DNA of 64,000 nucleotides from Acidobacteriota bacterium. GTDB lineage: Bacteria; Acidobacteriota; Thermoanaerobaculia; UBA5066; Gp7-AA6. The stretch lies in contig DAHUXD010000013.1 in the NCBI GenBank assembly GCA_027307335.1, forward strand, positions 44,939 to 108,938, read 5' to 3'. Position numbers and translations under genes: made by a program. This document shows positions 25,947-34,628 of this stretch, piece after piece (the stretch's first letter is position 1; each line of letters starts with the position of its first letter). A model generated the notes under the pieces. It was given only the letters and a program-made list of their open reading frames with translations, searched no databases and had not been told where the DNA came from.

Positions 25947-27602
25947 TCAGGCCGCCGGAGCGGCCGCGTTCGGGGAGAGCGTCTTCTCGAGAAGGCCGGG
26001 GACGTCGAGGATGAAGGCCACTCGGCCGTCCCCGAGGATCGTCGAGCCGCACAGGCCGCGCACGCCTTCGAAGATGCCGCCGAGCGGCTTGATGACCGCC
26101 TGGTCCTGGCCGTGCAGGGAATCGACCACGATGCCGGCGCGGGCGAGGTCGTGACGGACCACGACGACGCTCTCGCGCTCGGGCTCGCCGCCGCGGACGC
26201 CGAAGAGATTGCGCAGGCGGACGAACGGCAGCGCCTCGCCGCGCAGCTGCAGAATGCCCTGCCGCTCGCGCCGACCGGCCCGCGCCGGCAGCTCCATGCA
26301 CTCGACGACGCGGTCGACGGGGATGACGTAGGTCTCGGCGCCGATCCCGACGCCGAAGCCCTCGATGATGGCGAGCGTCAGCGGCAGCCGGATCTTGATC
26401 GAGGTGCCGGCGTCCGGCCAGCTCTCGATCGCGATCGAGCCGCGCAGGGCGGCGATGCGGTCGCGCACCACGTCCATGCCCATGCCGCGGCCGGACCACT
26501 CGGTCACGCGCTCCGCCGTGGAGAAGCCCGGCTCGAACACGAGGCGATAGAGCTCCGCGTCCGGCAGGCGCTCCGGGTCGTCCGCCAGTCCGCGCCGGCG
26601 CGCCTCCTCGACGATGCGCTCCCGGTTGAAGCCGGCGCCGTCGTCGGCGAGCTCGATGACGATCGAGCCGGCCTCGCGCCACGCGGAAAGAGCGACCGCG
26701 CCGCAGGGGTCCTTTCCCTTCTCGCGCCGCACCTCGGGCGACTCGATGCCGTGGTGCAGAGCGTTGCGGATCATGTGCGTCAGCGGGTCCCGCAGGTGCT
26801 CGATGATCGTCGTGTCGACCTCGACGTCCTCGCCCTCGATCGCGAGCCGCGCCTGCTTGCCCTGCGCCGCCGCGAGGTCGCGGACCGTCCGCACGTACTG
26901 GCGGAGCGTGGGGCCGACCGGGACCATGCGGACCTGCATCACGAGGTCCTGGAGCTCGGCGTGGAGCTGGGCGGCGTCCTGATGGGCGGCGAGCGCGGCC
27001 GCGGCGGATCCGCCCTCGATCAGCTCGCGCACGCGGCCGCGCGAGATCGCGATCTCGCCGGCGAGCGTCATGAGGCGGTCGAGCTTTTCGATGCCGACTC
27101 GCAGCGTCCGGCCGGCCTCGGCCGCGAGCGCCGAACCCTCCGGCGTCCCGGCCGCCGGGGCCGCCGTCGCCGACGGGACGCCCGCCGCGACCGGGGGGGC
27201 CAGGGGCGGCCTCAGGGGCGACGCGCCCGCCGCGAGGCGCTTCAGGACCTCGCGGTGGTGCGGCGCGATCTCGTGGTTGCCCTCGACCGCGACCGGCAGC
27301 ATCTCCCGCAGCGCATCCACCGCCTCGAGGAGCGCGGTCACGAGCTCCGGGCCCGGCGCCCGCTCGCGCTGGCGCAGCTTCTCGAGCTGTTCCTCGAGCG
27401 CGTGGGCGAACTCCGCGACTCCGGAGAAACCGAGCGACGCCGAGTTGCCCTTCAGGGTGTGGGCCATCCGGAAGACGAGCTGCAGCGTCTCGAGGTCGTC
27501 GGGCTTGCGCTCGAGCGACAGGAGCCCTTCCTCGATCGCGCGGAGGTTCTCCTCCGTCTCCGCGATGAAGGTGAGCAGCAGGGCCTCGGCGTCGAATTCC
27601 AT
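25947..27602 (-). CDS. cheA: Chemotaxis histidine kinase CheA without P2 domain
   Basis: The 551 residues comprise an HPt/P1 domain with phospho-acceptor H48 (RMAHTLKG), a Pro/Ala linker (about 130-160), P3 dimerisation helices from about 165, the P4 ATPase (N box [11 protein letters not shown]1 ADDGAGF, G2 GRGMGMDVV) and a CheW-like P5. P1 is joined to P3 by low-complexity sequence, so the P2 domain that docks CheY and CheB is missing. It feeds phosphate to CheB and the receiver protein(s) at 28919 and/or 29334. Begins 7 bp after cheD. Confidence 0.95.
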   Translation of the reverse strand: MEFDAEALLLTFIAETEENLRAIEEGLLSLERKPDDLETLQLVFRMAHTLKGNSASLGFSGVAEFAHALEEQLEKLRQRERAPGPELVTALLEAVDALREMLPVAVEGNHEIAPHHREVLKRLAAGASPLRPPLAPPVAAGVPSATAAPAAGTPEGSALAAEAGRTLRVGIEKLDRLMTLAGEIAISRGRVRELIEGGSAAAALAAHQDAAQLHAELQDLVMQVRMVPVGPTLRQYVRTVRDLAAAQGKQARLAIEGEDVEVDTTIIEHLRDPLTHMIRNALHHGIESPEVRREKGKDPCGAVALSAWREAGSIVIELADDGAGFNRERIVEEARRRGLADDPERLPDAELYRLVFEPGFSTAERVTEWSGRGMGMDVVRDRIAALRGSIAIESWPDAGTSIKIRLPLTLAIIEGFGVGIGAETYVIPVDRVVECMELPARAGRRERQGILQLRGEALPFVRLRNLFGVRGGEPERESVVVVRHDLARAGIVVDSLHGQDQAVIKPLGGIFEGVRGLCGSTILGDGRVAFILDVPGLLEKTLSPNAAAPAA

Positions 27603-27609
27603 GTCCGTC

Positions 27610-28149
27610 CTACAGGCGAGCGACCCAGGCGTGGCCGGTGTCGCTGTGGAAGATGAGCTTGCGGCCCGAGCGCCCGCCGACGTCGCGAGAGACGACGGGG
27701 ATCCCGAGCTCCTCGAGGACCTTGAACGCGACGCTCGCGTTCTTCTCGCCGAGGTGGCCCTGGCGTGCCTGGAACGCCTCGAGCACGCACGCGCCGCCGA
27801 AGACCTTCGCCTGCAGCCGCCCGCGGAGGGCGCCCGCCGCCTGGAGCCGGTCGAGCAGCTGGGCGACCGCGACGTTGCCGAAGCGCGGCGTGCCCTTGCC
27901 CGCTCCCGCGAAGAACGGCAGCAGGTAATGGTTCATGCCGCCGACGGCGGCGACGGAATCCCAGAGGCAGATCGCGACGCAGGAGCCGAGCACCGTCGTG
28001 ACGGCGCTCGGCTGCGCGGAGGCGTAGAGCTGTCCCGGCTGGAGGTACACGCGGATCAGGTCGCGCCCCTCGGCCGCCGGCGACGCCGGCGCCTCACGGT
28101 CCTCGACGACCTCGCCGGCCGCAGCCGACCGGGCCCGGTCCCCCGTCAT
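27610..28149 (-). CDS. cheD: Chemoreceptor glutamine deamidase CheD
   Basis: The 179 residues have the CheD core with catalytic C57 (LGSCVAICLWD) and H74 (GGMNHYLLP), followed by RFGNVAVAQLL and KVFGGACVLE. The first 30 residues are low-complexity. CheD deamidates receptor glutamines and in some species acts with CheC, but no cheC or cheX gene is present here. Its start overlaps the GAF gene stop (ATGA). Confidence 0.93.
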   Translation of the reverse strand: MTGDRARSAAAGEVVEDREAPASPAAEGRDLIRVYLQPGQLYASAQPSAVTTVLGSCVAICLWDSVAAVGGMNHYLLPFFAGAGKGTPRFGNVAVAQLLDRLQAAGALRGRLQAKVFGGACVLEAFQARQGHLGEKNASVAFKVLEELGIPVVSRDVGGRSGRKLIFHSDTGHAWVARL

Positions 28150-28922
28150 CGCACCGCCCCGGCCACCCTCGCGACCCGCGACTGCAGGTCGGTGCAGTAG
28201 AGCGCCCGCGCCGCGTGGGTTGCGATCAACTCGAAGAGCTCGTGGTCGAGGGCGACGAGACCCGCCTTCTGCGGCAGCAGGCGAAAGATCGCCACCGCGC
28301 CGAGGAGTTGTCCCTCGAAGTGGAGCGGAATGCAGGCGGTCAGGTCCTGCTCCTCCGGCCGCCGGCCGGCGTCGTCGTCGCGGCCGGCGAGGTGCATCTG
28401 CCCGGTGCGTGCACAACGCCCGATCAGGCCGCGGCCGAGCGGGACGGTGCGGAACGGCGCGGGCTCGATGCCGAGCGAGACGGCGAGGGAGAGCGCCGAT
28501 TCCGACGGGTCCGCCTCGAAGATCGCGATCTCCTCCGACCCGATCAGGTTGCAGATGATGTCCTGGACGATCGAGAGCGCCTCACCCCGGTCGAGCGTCG
28601 CGTGCAGGCGGTAGCTCGCCACGTACAGGCTCGCGAGATCAGTGTTCTGCTGCTCGACCTCGACGTACTGCTCGGAGAAGCGGCGGCTCTCGTCCTCGAT
28701 CGAGGCGATCGACTTCTGCAGCCGATCGCGCTCGACCCAGTGGCTCTCGATGTCCTTCTGCAGGCTGGCGACCTGCTCGTTTAAGAACCGGTTCTCGCTC
28801 TCGAGGGACGCGGTCAGCACGCGCAGCTTGCCGTTCTCCTCGAGCAGCGCCTGGACGTAGCGCCGCGTGTCGTCCCGGACCTTCTCGACGTAGGACTCGG
28901 GAGACGGGTTCGCCGGCTTCAT
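28146..28922 (-). CDS. Coiled-coil GAF-domain protein of the chemosensory operon (paralogue A)
   Basis: The 258 residues start with a long coiled coil (about 10-85, rich in Glu, Lys and Leu) and end in a GAF domain (about 95-250). It shares with the protein at 18460 a distinctive YxATLD-x-G-x(6)-IxxIxxNLIGxxE stretch. The two GAF proteins bracket the operon. A cytoplasmic sensor or scaffold for CheA or the receiver is plausible but not shown. Overlaps the receiver gene by 4 nt (ATGA). Confidence 0.75.
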   Translation of the reverse strand: MKPANPSPESYVEKVRDDTRRYVQALLEENGKLRVLTASLESENRFLNEQVASLQKDIESHWVERDRLQKSIASIEDESRRFSEQYVEVEQQNTDLASLYVASYRLHATLDRGEALSIVQDIICNLIGSEEIAIFEADPSESALSLAVSLGIEPAPFRTVPLGRGLIGRCARTGQMHLAGRDDDAGRRPEEQDLTACIPLHFEGQLLGAVAIFRLLPQKAGLVALDHELFELIATHAARALYCTDLQSRVARVAGAVR

Positions 28923-29299
28923 CGCCGCTCCTCGCCGAGATAGCTCTCGATCTTCGTCAGGAGCTCGAGGCTCGAGAAGGGCTTCGTGATGTAGTCGGAG
29001 CAGCCGCTCTGAAAGCCGTTTTCGACGTTCTCGCCCTCGCCGCGCGTCGTGACCATGATGATCGGCACGCCCTTCATGGCCTCGTCCTCGCGGATCTTCC
29101 GGCAGACCTCGAAGCCGTTCATGCGCGGCATGATCACGTCGAGCAGGATCAGGTCCGGGCGCTCGGCGAAGGCTCGCTCCACGGCCTCGGAGCCATCCTT
29201 GGCGGTCACGAGGTCGTAGGACCCCTTGTTTAGGATCATGCGCTCCATCATCAGGACCGTGCTGGAGTCGTCGACGAGCAGGATCTTCTTGCGCGACAT
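28919..29299 (-). CDS. Single-domain response regulator (CheY/PilG-like)
   Basis: A 126-residue receiver-only protein with acidic pocket D10-D11, phospho-acceptor D54 (LLDVIMPRMNG), the conserved Thr in MVTT and Lys in ITKPFS. Start ATG 29299 follows GAGG by 6 nt; a GTG 12 nt earlier is less likely. It is the first gene of the tightly coupled operon and the likely output of CheA. Confidence 0.92.
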   Translation of the reverse strand: MSRKKILLVDDSSTVLMMERMILNKGSYDLVTAKDGSEAVERAFAERPDLILLDVIMPRMNGFEVCRKIREDEAMKGVPIIMVTTRGEGENVENGFQSGCSDYITKPFSSLELLTKIESYLGEERR

Positions 29300-29333
29300 C
29301 GTGTTCCTCACTCTCTCGGCTTCCTCGAAAGAC

Positions 29334-29756
29334 TCACGCGCGGCCCATCAGGCCCGACGCGATCTGGGCGACTTCGGCGAGCGGTTTCGGCTTGTGCAGG
29401 AAGGCGTCGGCGCCGAGGCGTCTCGCCTCGGCCTCGATCTCGCGCGATCCGTACGCGGTCAGCAGAATGATCCGCGTCGCCGGCGAAATCGCCCGCACCG
29501 ACGCGACGAGGTCGAGGCCCTCGGCGCCGGAGGTGCCGGAAAGCCGCAGGTCGAGGATCGTGACCGCGTACTCGTTGTGGGCGAGGAGCGACTCGGCCTC
29601 GGCGGTCTCGCGCGTGCAGTCGACGGAGAAACCGTGCGCGGCGAAGTACTCGCGCATCGCGAACAGGATCGGCTCCTCGTCGTCGACGATCAGAATGCGG
29701 GGCGTGGTGTCCGGAGAGATTGCAAGGCTGCGGCCAGGGCGGGCGCAGCCAGCCAA
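29334..29756 (-). CDS. Single-domain response regulator
   Basis: The 140 residues contain one receiver domain (LIVDDEEPILFAMREYF; phospho-acceptor D69 in TILDLRLSG; LLTAYG; K in FLHKPK) and an N-terminal extension of about 18 residues. The only start codon found is TTG at 29756; the true start is uncertain. It lies between the NtrC-type gene and the chemosensory operon and could serve either system. Confidence 0.8.
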   Translation of the reverse strand: MAGCARPGRSLAISPDTTPRILIVDDEEPILFAMREYFAAHGFSVDCTRETAEAESLLAHNEYAVTILDLRLSGTSGAEGLDLVASVRAISPATRIILLTAYGSREIEAEARRLGADAFLHKPKPLAEVAQIASGLMGRA

Positions 29757-29872
29757 CTGAAGCAGGGGCTGGACTTATCCGATTTTCGGGGTTCGGCGCC
29801 TGACGGGAATTGTCTGGGACTCAGACGATGTGGGTCCCAATTCTGAACTTCGGACGCGCGCCGGCGCTGACT

Positions 29873-31252
29873 TCAGCGGACCTTCGGCACGGCGATGCCG
29901 AACCGCTTGATCTTCTGGTACAGCGAGCTGCGCGGAATCCCGAGCCTCTTCGCCGCGGACTCGACGTGGCCGCCCTCGGCCCGCAGCACGCGCTCGATGT
30001 GCTGGCGCTCGACCTCGATCAGCGTGCGGTCGAGGTCGTAGGGGGCAGACGCCGCCTCCGCGGCATCGAAGCGCAGGTCCCGCCGCCGGACGACGCTCGC
30101 CCCCGAAAGAAGGACCGCGCGCTCGAGGACGTTGCGCAGCTCGCGGATGTTGCCGGGCCACGGGTACGCCGACAGCGCGGCCGCCGCGTCCGGCTCGAGC
30201 GCGAACCGCGCGTGCCCCCAGCGCGCCGCGAGGCCCTCGAGGATGCGTGCGGCGATCACCGGAACGTCGTCGGCCCGCTCGCGCAGCGCCGGGACGCGGA
30301 GCGGCACGGTCGAGATCCGGAAGAAGAGGTCGCTGCGGAAACGCTTCTCGCGCACGAGCTCCGCCAGGTTCTGATGCGTCGCCGTCAGCAGCCGGATGTC
30401 CACCCTCCGGTCGCGCACGTCGCCGATCCGGCGGAACTGCTTCTCCTCGACCACCTTCAGCAGCTTCGGCTGCACGGGCGCATCGACGTCGCCGATCTCG
30501 TCGAGGAAGACCGTGCCGCGGTGCGCGACCTCGAGGAGCCCCGGTTTCGCGGCGGTCGCCCCGGTGAAGGCGCCCTTCTCGTGGCCGAACAGCTCCGTCT
30601 CGAGGAACTCGCGCGAGAGCCCCGCGCAGTTCAAGTCGACGAACGCCTCCTCCGCGCGCGGACCGTGGTCGTGGAGCCAGCGCGCCAGCACGCCCTTGCC
30701 GGCGCCGGTCTCGCCCTGGATGAGGACGGGGCTGTCCGACGCGGCGACGCGGCGCGCCTCGCGCTCGAGCTCGCGGATGGCCGCGCTCTCCCCCAGGAAG
30801 GGTTCGCGCAACTCGCGCCCGTGCTGCGTGCGCCGCGCGAGCTGCTGCTGGCGGTTGCGCTGGTTCTCGATCAACCGCTCGAGGACGACCGTGAGGGCCT
30901 CGAGCTGCACCGGCTTCGTCAGGAACTGTTCGGCGCCTTCCTTGATCGCGCGGACCGCGAGATCGACGGACCCGTGGGCGGTCAGGAGCACGACGGGGAC
31001 GGAGGGGTCGACCTCCTTCAGGCGCGGCAGGAGCTCCAGCGCGTTCCCGTCCGGGAGCGAGTAGTCGACGACCGCGACCGCGGGAGGCTCCCTGCGGAAC
31101 GCCGCTTCGGCCTCGCGGCAGCTCCCCGCCTCCTCGACGGCGAAGCCGCGGCTCTTCAGGAAATCGGAGACGCCGAACCGCACCGCCGGCTCGTCGTCGA
31201 CGAGGAGCACCCGGCGCGGCGCGAGCGCGGCCCCCGGGCGCGCGTCATCCAC
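29873..31252 (-). CDS. NtrC-family sigma-54 response regulator
   Basis: The 459 residues contain a receiver (phospho-acceptor D63), a sigma-54 AAA+ domain with Walker A GETGAGKG and the GAFTGA loop, and a Fis-type HTH near the C-terminus (ESAAKRLGIPRSSLYQKIKRFG). It overlaps the PAS kinase gene by 8 nt, so the pair is a two-component system that activates sigma-54 promoters. Targets are not identified. Confidence 0.94.
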   Translation of the reverse strand: MDDARPGAALAPRRVLLVDDEPAVRFGVSDFLKSRGFAVEEAGSCREAEAAFRREPPAVAVVDYSLPDGNALELLPRLKEVDPSVPVVLLTAHGSVDLAVRAIKEGAEQFLTKPVQLEALTVVLERLIENQRNRQQQLARRTQHGRELREPFLGESAAIRELEREARRVAASDSPVLIQGETGAGKGVLARWLHDHGPRAEEAFVDLNCAGLSREFLETELFGHEKGAFTGATAAKPGLLEVAHRGTVFLDEIGDVDAPVQPKLLKVVEEKQFRRIGDVRDRRVDIRLLTATHQNLAELVREKRFRSDLFFRISTVPLRVPALRERADDVPVIAARILEGLAARWGHARFALEPDAAAALSAYPWPGNIRELRNVLERAVLLSGASVVRRRDLRFDAAEAASAPYDLDRTLIEVERQHIERVLRAEGGHVESAAKRLGIPRSSLYQKIKRFGIAVPKVR

Positions 31253-33491
31253 GGGCGGCGGCCTCGGGAGCGGCAGGCAGCCGGACCGTCATCACGGCGC
31301 CGCCCTCGGCACGGTTGGCGGCGAAAATCCGGCCGCCGTGGTCCTCGACGATCCGCTGCACGATCGAGAGGCCGAGCCCGGTCCCGCCGCGCCGCCGCGT
31401 GAAGAACGGCTCGAACACCCGCGGCAGGTCCTCCGGCTTGAACCCCTGTCCCTCGTCGCGGACGCGGCAGTCGATCCACGCCTCGCCCTCGACGCGGGAG
31501 CGCTCTGCCTCGACGGTCACGGCGCTCTTCGGCGGCGAGTGGCGCACGGCGTTGTCGAGCAGGTTCTGGAAGACCTGCAGCAGCCGCCGGCGGTCCATGC
31601 GCACCGGCGGGAGCGCCCCGTCGACCGCGTTGCGCACGGCCACCTGCGCCTTCTCGGCGAGCGGCCCGGCGGAGAGGACCGCCTCGGCGACCACCTCCGA
31701 CAGGGGGCCCTCGGAGAACTCGAGCGTCGTGGGCTTGCCGTACTCGAGGAGGTCGCCCATCAGGTGCGAGAGCCGCGCGAGCTCGCCGCGCAGGACCGCC
31801 ACGTACTGCTGGTACTCCGGGCGCTGCCCGAACCGCGCCTCGAACGCATCGAGCGTCGCCGAGATGCCGAACAGCGGGTTGCGGACCTCGTGCGCGACGC
31901 CCGCGACCAGCGAGCCCATCGCCGACATCGTGCGGCCGTGGTGCAGCTTCTCCTGCAGCCGCACGATGCCCGTCACTTCGCGGGCGACGAGGATGATCCG
32001 CTCCGACTCGCTCGACGCGGCCTTCAGCAGGCTCGCGCCGACGTCCCACGTCCGTCCCGTCGCGGAATCCCGCGCCTGACCCGAGAGCGCCGTGCCCCCG
32101 GCGCGGATCGCGTGCGCGAGCTCGGACGACTTCTGCCACGGCTCGCCGGGGCCGAGCGCCTCGATCGCGAGGCCGATCGTCTCCCGGTAGGTCTTCCCCG
32201 AGAGGACCTTGGCCGCGCGGTTGAGCCGGCGGATGCACGCGTTGCCGTCGAGCACGAGGACCGGCGACTCGATCGCGTCGAAGGTGCGCTGCCACTCGCG
32301 GGCGGCGTCCTGGATCGCGAACTGGAGGCGCGCCTGGTTCTCGTCCGCGGTCTTGCGCTCCGTGACGTCCCGAAGCTGGACGAGGAACCCGCCGACGCTC
32401 GGGTGGTGCGACAGGTCGCTGCCGACCGCCTCCATGTGCCGCCAGGAACCGTCGCGGTGACGGAACCGGAACTCGGCCGACGCCGATCCGGTGCCGTGGA
32501 CCATCGCGGCGAACATGCGCCGCACCGTCTCCCCGTCGTCGGCGTGGATCGCGTCGAAGAGCGGCTCGGCGACGAGCTCCTGCGGCCGGTAGCCGAGGAG
32601 CCGCTCGAGCGACGGGCTTCCGTATCGGATCGTGCCGTCGGCCTCGACGATCATGATCACGTCCGCCGCGTTGTCGATCAGCGAGCGGAAGTACTCCTCG
32701 CTCTCGCGCAGGGCGTCGACCGCGCGGCGGCGGTCGGTGACGTCGATGAGCGTCCCCTCGATCACGGCCTCGGGAGGCCGGCCCTCCTCGATGAGACTGG
32801 CGCTCTCGAGGACCCAGACGGTGGCGCCGTCCGTCCGGCGCAGCCGCACCTCGACGCCGGTCAGCGCCCCCTCGCGGGAAAGCCGCGCGAGGAACGCGTC
32901 ACGTTCCGAGGCGTCCGCCGAGAAATCGCGCAGGGAGCGGCCGCGCGCCTCCTCGCGCGAGGCGAAGCCGAGCATCCGCGCGAGCGCCGCGTTCGCGTCC
33001 AGGATGCGGCCGTCCGGCCGCGCGCGGTAGCCGCCGGCGAGGCTCCGCTCGAAGTGGTGGCGATACCGCGCCTCGGCGCTCCGGCGCGCCTCCTCGATCT
33101 CGCGCACTCCGGTGACGTCCGAGGCGATCCCGGTCGTGCCGAGCAGGTTGCCGCGCCCGTCCCGGATCGCGGTCGTCTTGAAGGCGAGGGTCACGAGCGT
33201 ACCGTCGCGGCGGCGATGGCGGGTCTCGTGCTGGACGTAGCGCTCGCCCTCGAGGATCCGCTCGAGCGCCCGGAGGTCGCGCTCCGCGTCCGCGCCGACC
33301 ATCCAGTCGGTCATCGGCCGCCCGATCATCTCCTCGGGAGCGCATCCGTAGATCCGCCGCGCCGCCGCGTTGACGAAGGTCCAGCGCCCGAACGCGTCGG
33401 CGGACCAGATGAGCTCGTTCGAGTTCTCGACGAGATCGCGGTAGCGCTCCTCGCTCGACCGGATCGCGTCGGGGGCTTCGCGGATTTCGAT
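31245..33491 (-). CDS. Multi-PAS sensor histidine kinase; start is probably a non-canonical ATC
   Basis: The kinase has several PAS/PAC units, then HisKA with AHEVRNP (His at residue 480 counted from the ATG at 33329), N box LLDNAVRHS, G1 VRDEGQGF and G2 GGTGLGLSIV. The first canonical start is ATG 33329, but it cuts PAS1 in half. In-frame sequence upstream encodes REAPDAIRSSEERYRDLVEN and NELIWSADAFGRWTFVNAAA, normal PAS1. No ATG, GTG or TTG lies between it and the in-frame TAA at 33503-33501. A TAAAAT box 6 nt before an ATC codon (33491) suggests a leaderless AUC start, giving 748 residues. No membrane segment is seen. Pairs with the NtrC-type regulator. Confidence 0.8.
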   Translation of the reverse strand: MEIREAPDAIRSSEERYRDLVENSNELIWSADAFGRWTFVNAAARRIYGCAPEEMIGRPMTDWMVGADAERDLRALERILEGERYVQHETRHRRRDGTLVTLAFKTTAIRDGRGNLLGTTGIASDVTGVREIEEARRSAEARYRHHFERSLAGGYRARPDGRILDANAALARMLGFASREEARGRSLRDFSADASERDAFLARLSREGALTGVEVRLRRTDGATVWVLESASLIEEGRPPEAVIEGTLIDVTDRRRAVDALRESEEYFRSLIDNAADVIMIVEADGTIRYGSPSLERLLGYRPQELVAEPLFDAIHADDGETVRRMFAAMVHGTGSASAEFRFRHRDGSWRHMEAVGSDLSHHPSVGGFLVQLRDVTERKTADENQARLQFAIQDAAREWQRTFDAIESPVLVLDGNACIRRLNRAAKVLSGKTYRETIGLAIEALGPGEPWQKSSELAHAIRAGGTALSGQARDSATGRTWDVGASLLKAASSESERIILVAREVTGIVRLQEKLHHGRTMSAMGSLVAGVAHEVRNPLFGISATLDAFEARFGQRPEYQQYVAVLRGELARLSHLMGDLLEYGKPTTLEFSEGPLSEVVAEAVLSAGPLAEKAQVAVRNAVDGALPPVRMDRRRLLQVFQNLLDNAVRHSPPKSAVTVEAERSRVEGEAWIDCRVRDEGQGFKPEDLPRVFEPFFTRRRGGTGLGLSIVQRIVEDHGGRIFAANRAEGGAVMTVRLPAAPEAAARG

Positions 33492-33497
33492 GGGACG

Positions 33498-33503
33498 ATT
33501 TTA
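33498..33503 (-). promoter_or_regulatory. -10 box TAAAAT 6 nt before a proposed ATC start
   Basis: Five of six -10 consensus positions between the GT-C gene stop (33513) and the PAS1 coding sequence. The spacing equals that of mqnC and the M1 peptidase gene. Confidence 0.45.
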
Positions 33504-33512
33504 AGCCGGGTC

Positions 33513-34628
33513 TCAGCCCGCCGCGAGGAACGCCGCCGGCGCGAGCGCGGCCGCGGTGGCCACCGTCACCCAGCGGCGCTCCCCCGTCGCCCGAGAGAGC
33601 CCCAGGGCCGCGCCGGCCGAGAGGAACAGGGCGAGGTCGAGGTCGTGGCGCGTGCCGCCGTAGGGATAGACCGCGAGCAGTCCGCCGGCCGCCGCGAAGG
33701 CGGGAGGGAGGGCGAGCAGCAGCCACGCGGGCCGGCGCTCCCGCCCCAGCAGCACCACCGCCGCCGCATAGAGCGCGAGCGCGACCAGGCCCGGCCCGGT
33801 CGCCGAGAAGACGTAGTGGAGAAGCGAGAGCGTCTGCCGCGCCAGGAAGACCGCCGCCTCCCGGACGCCGCCGCCGCGAAAGTAGGCCTCGGCGAGCCAC
33901 GTGGAGCGCACCTCGGCCTCGAGCGGTCCGCCCCGGAGCTTCGACGCGTGGGTGCCGAGAAGGAACGCGGCGACTCCGGCGAGCGCGGCGCAGGAGGCCG
34001 CCCACGCCGCGACGAGCCGCCGGCGGCGCGGCGCGAAGAACAGCCGCACCGCCGAGTAGGCGACCGCGGCGGCGGCGACGCGGAACGCCGCGTAATGGCT
34101 GAGCAGCGCGAGCACGCCGAAAACGCCGAAGCCCGCCAGGGACGCGGGGGACCCCTCGTCGAGCCCCCGCTCGAGCATCGCGAGCGCCGCCGCCGACGTG
34201 GCGAGGAGCAGCGCGTAGCCGCGCAGCTCGGACGACACGAGGACGATCGAGGGCAGCAGCGAGAGGAGCGCGAGCGCGAGGAGGCCCGCGTTTTCCCCGA
34301 TCAGCCTTCGCGTCCACGACCAGGCCGCCACGAGGGCGAGAACGCCGAGGACCACCGGAAGGAGCCGCAGCGCCCAGTCGGTCCGGGCGATTTTCATCCA
34401 CCCGTGCAGCAGGAGCACGAAGAGCGGCGGGTGCGCGTTGCCGAGCGACCCCCGGTAGACCTCCGCGAGGCTCGGGGCTCCGGCCATCTGCAGATGCAGG
34501 GCTTCGTCGGGGGCGAGGAAGGGCGCGTTCGCGGCGCGCAGGCGCGCCAGGGCTCCGAGGGCGATGAGGGCCGCGGCGACCGGCGCCGTCGAGTGCGGAA
34601 CGCGGGATTCGTCCGCGCCCGGGTTCAC
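33513..34628 (-). CDS. Polytopic membrane protein, GT-C/ArnT-like
   Basis: The chosen GTG (34628) overlaps the mqnA stop in GTGA, giving 371 residues. The protein has about ten hydrophobic segments. An acidic motif in the first loop (LAPDEALHL), and PPLFVLLLHGWMKI, match the first extracytoplasmic loop of PMT-type GT-C glycosyltransferases, where an acidic residue is catalytic. It lacks the large C-terminal periplasmic domain. Acceptor and donor are unknown. Translational coupling to mqnA seems incidental to function. Confidence 0.75.
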   Translation of the reverse strand: MNPGADESRVPHSTAPVAAALIALGALARLRAANAPFLAPDEALHLQMAGAPSLAEVYRGSLGNAHPPLFVLLLHGWMKIARTDWALRLLPVVLGVLALVAAWSWTRRLIGENAGLLALALLSLLPSIVLVSSELRGYALLLATSAAALAMLERGLDEGSPASLAGFGVFGVLALLSHYAAFRVAAAAVAYSAVRLFFAPRRRRLVAAWAASCAALAGVAAFLLGTHASKLRGGPLEAEVRSTWLAEAYFRGGGVREAAVFLARQTLSLLHYVFSATGPGLVALALYAAAVVLLGRERRPAWLLLALPPAFAAAGGLLAVYPYGGTRHDLDLALFLSAGAALGLSRATGERRWVTVATAAALAPAAFLAAG

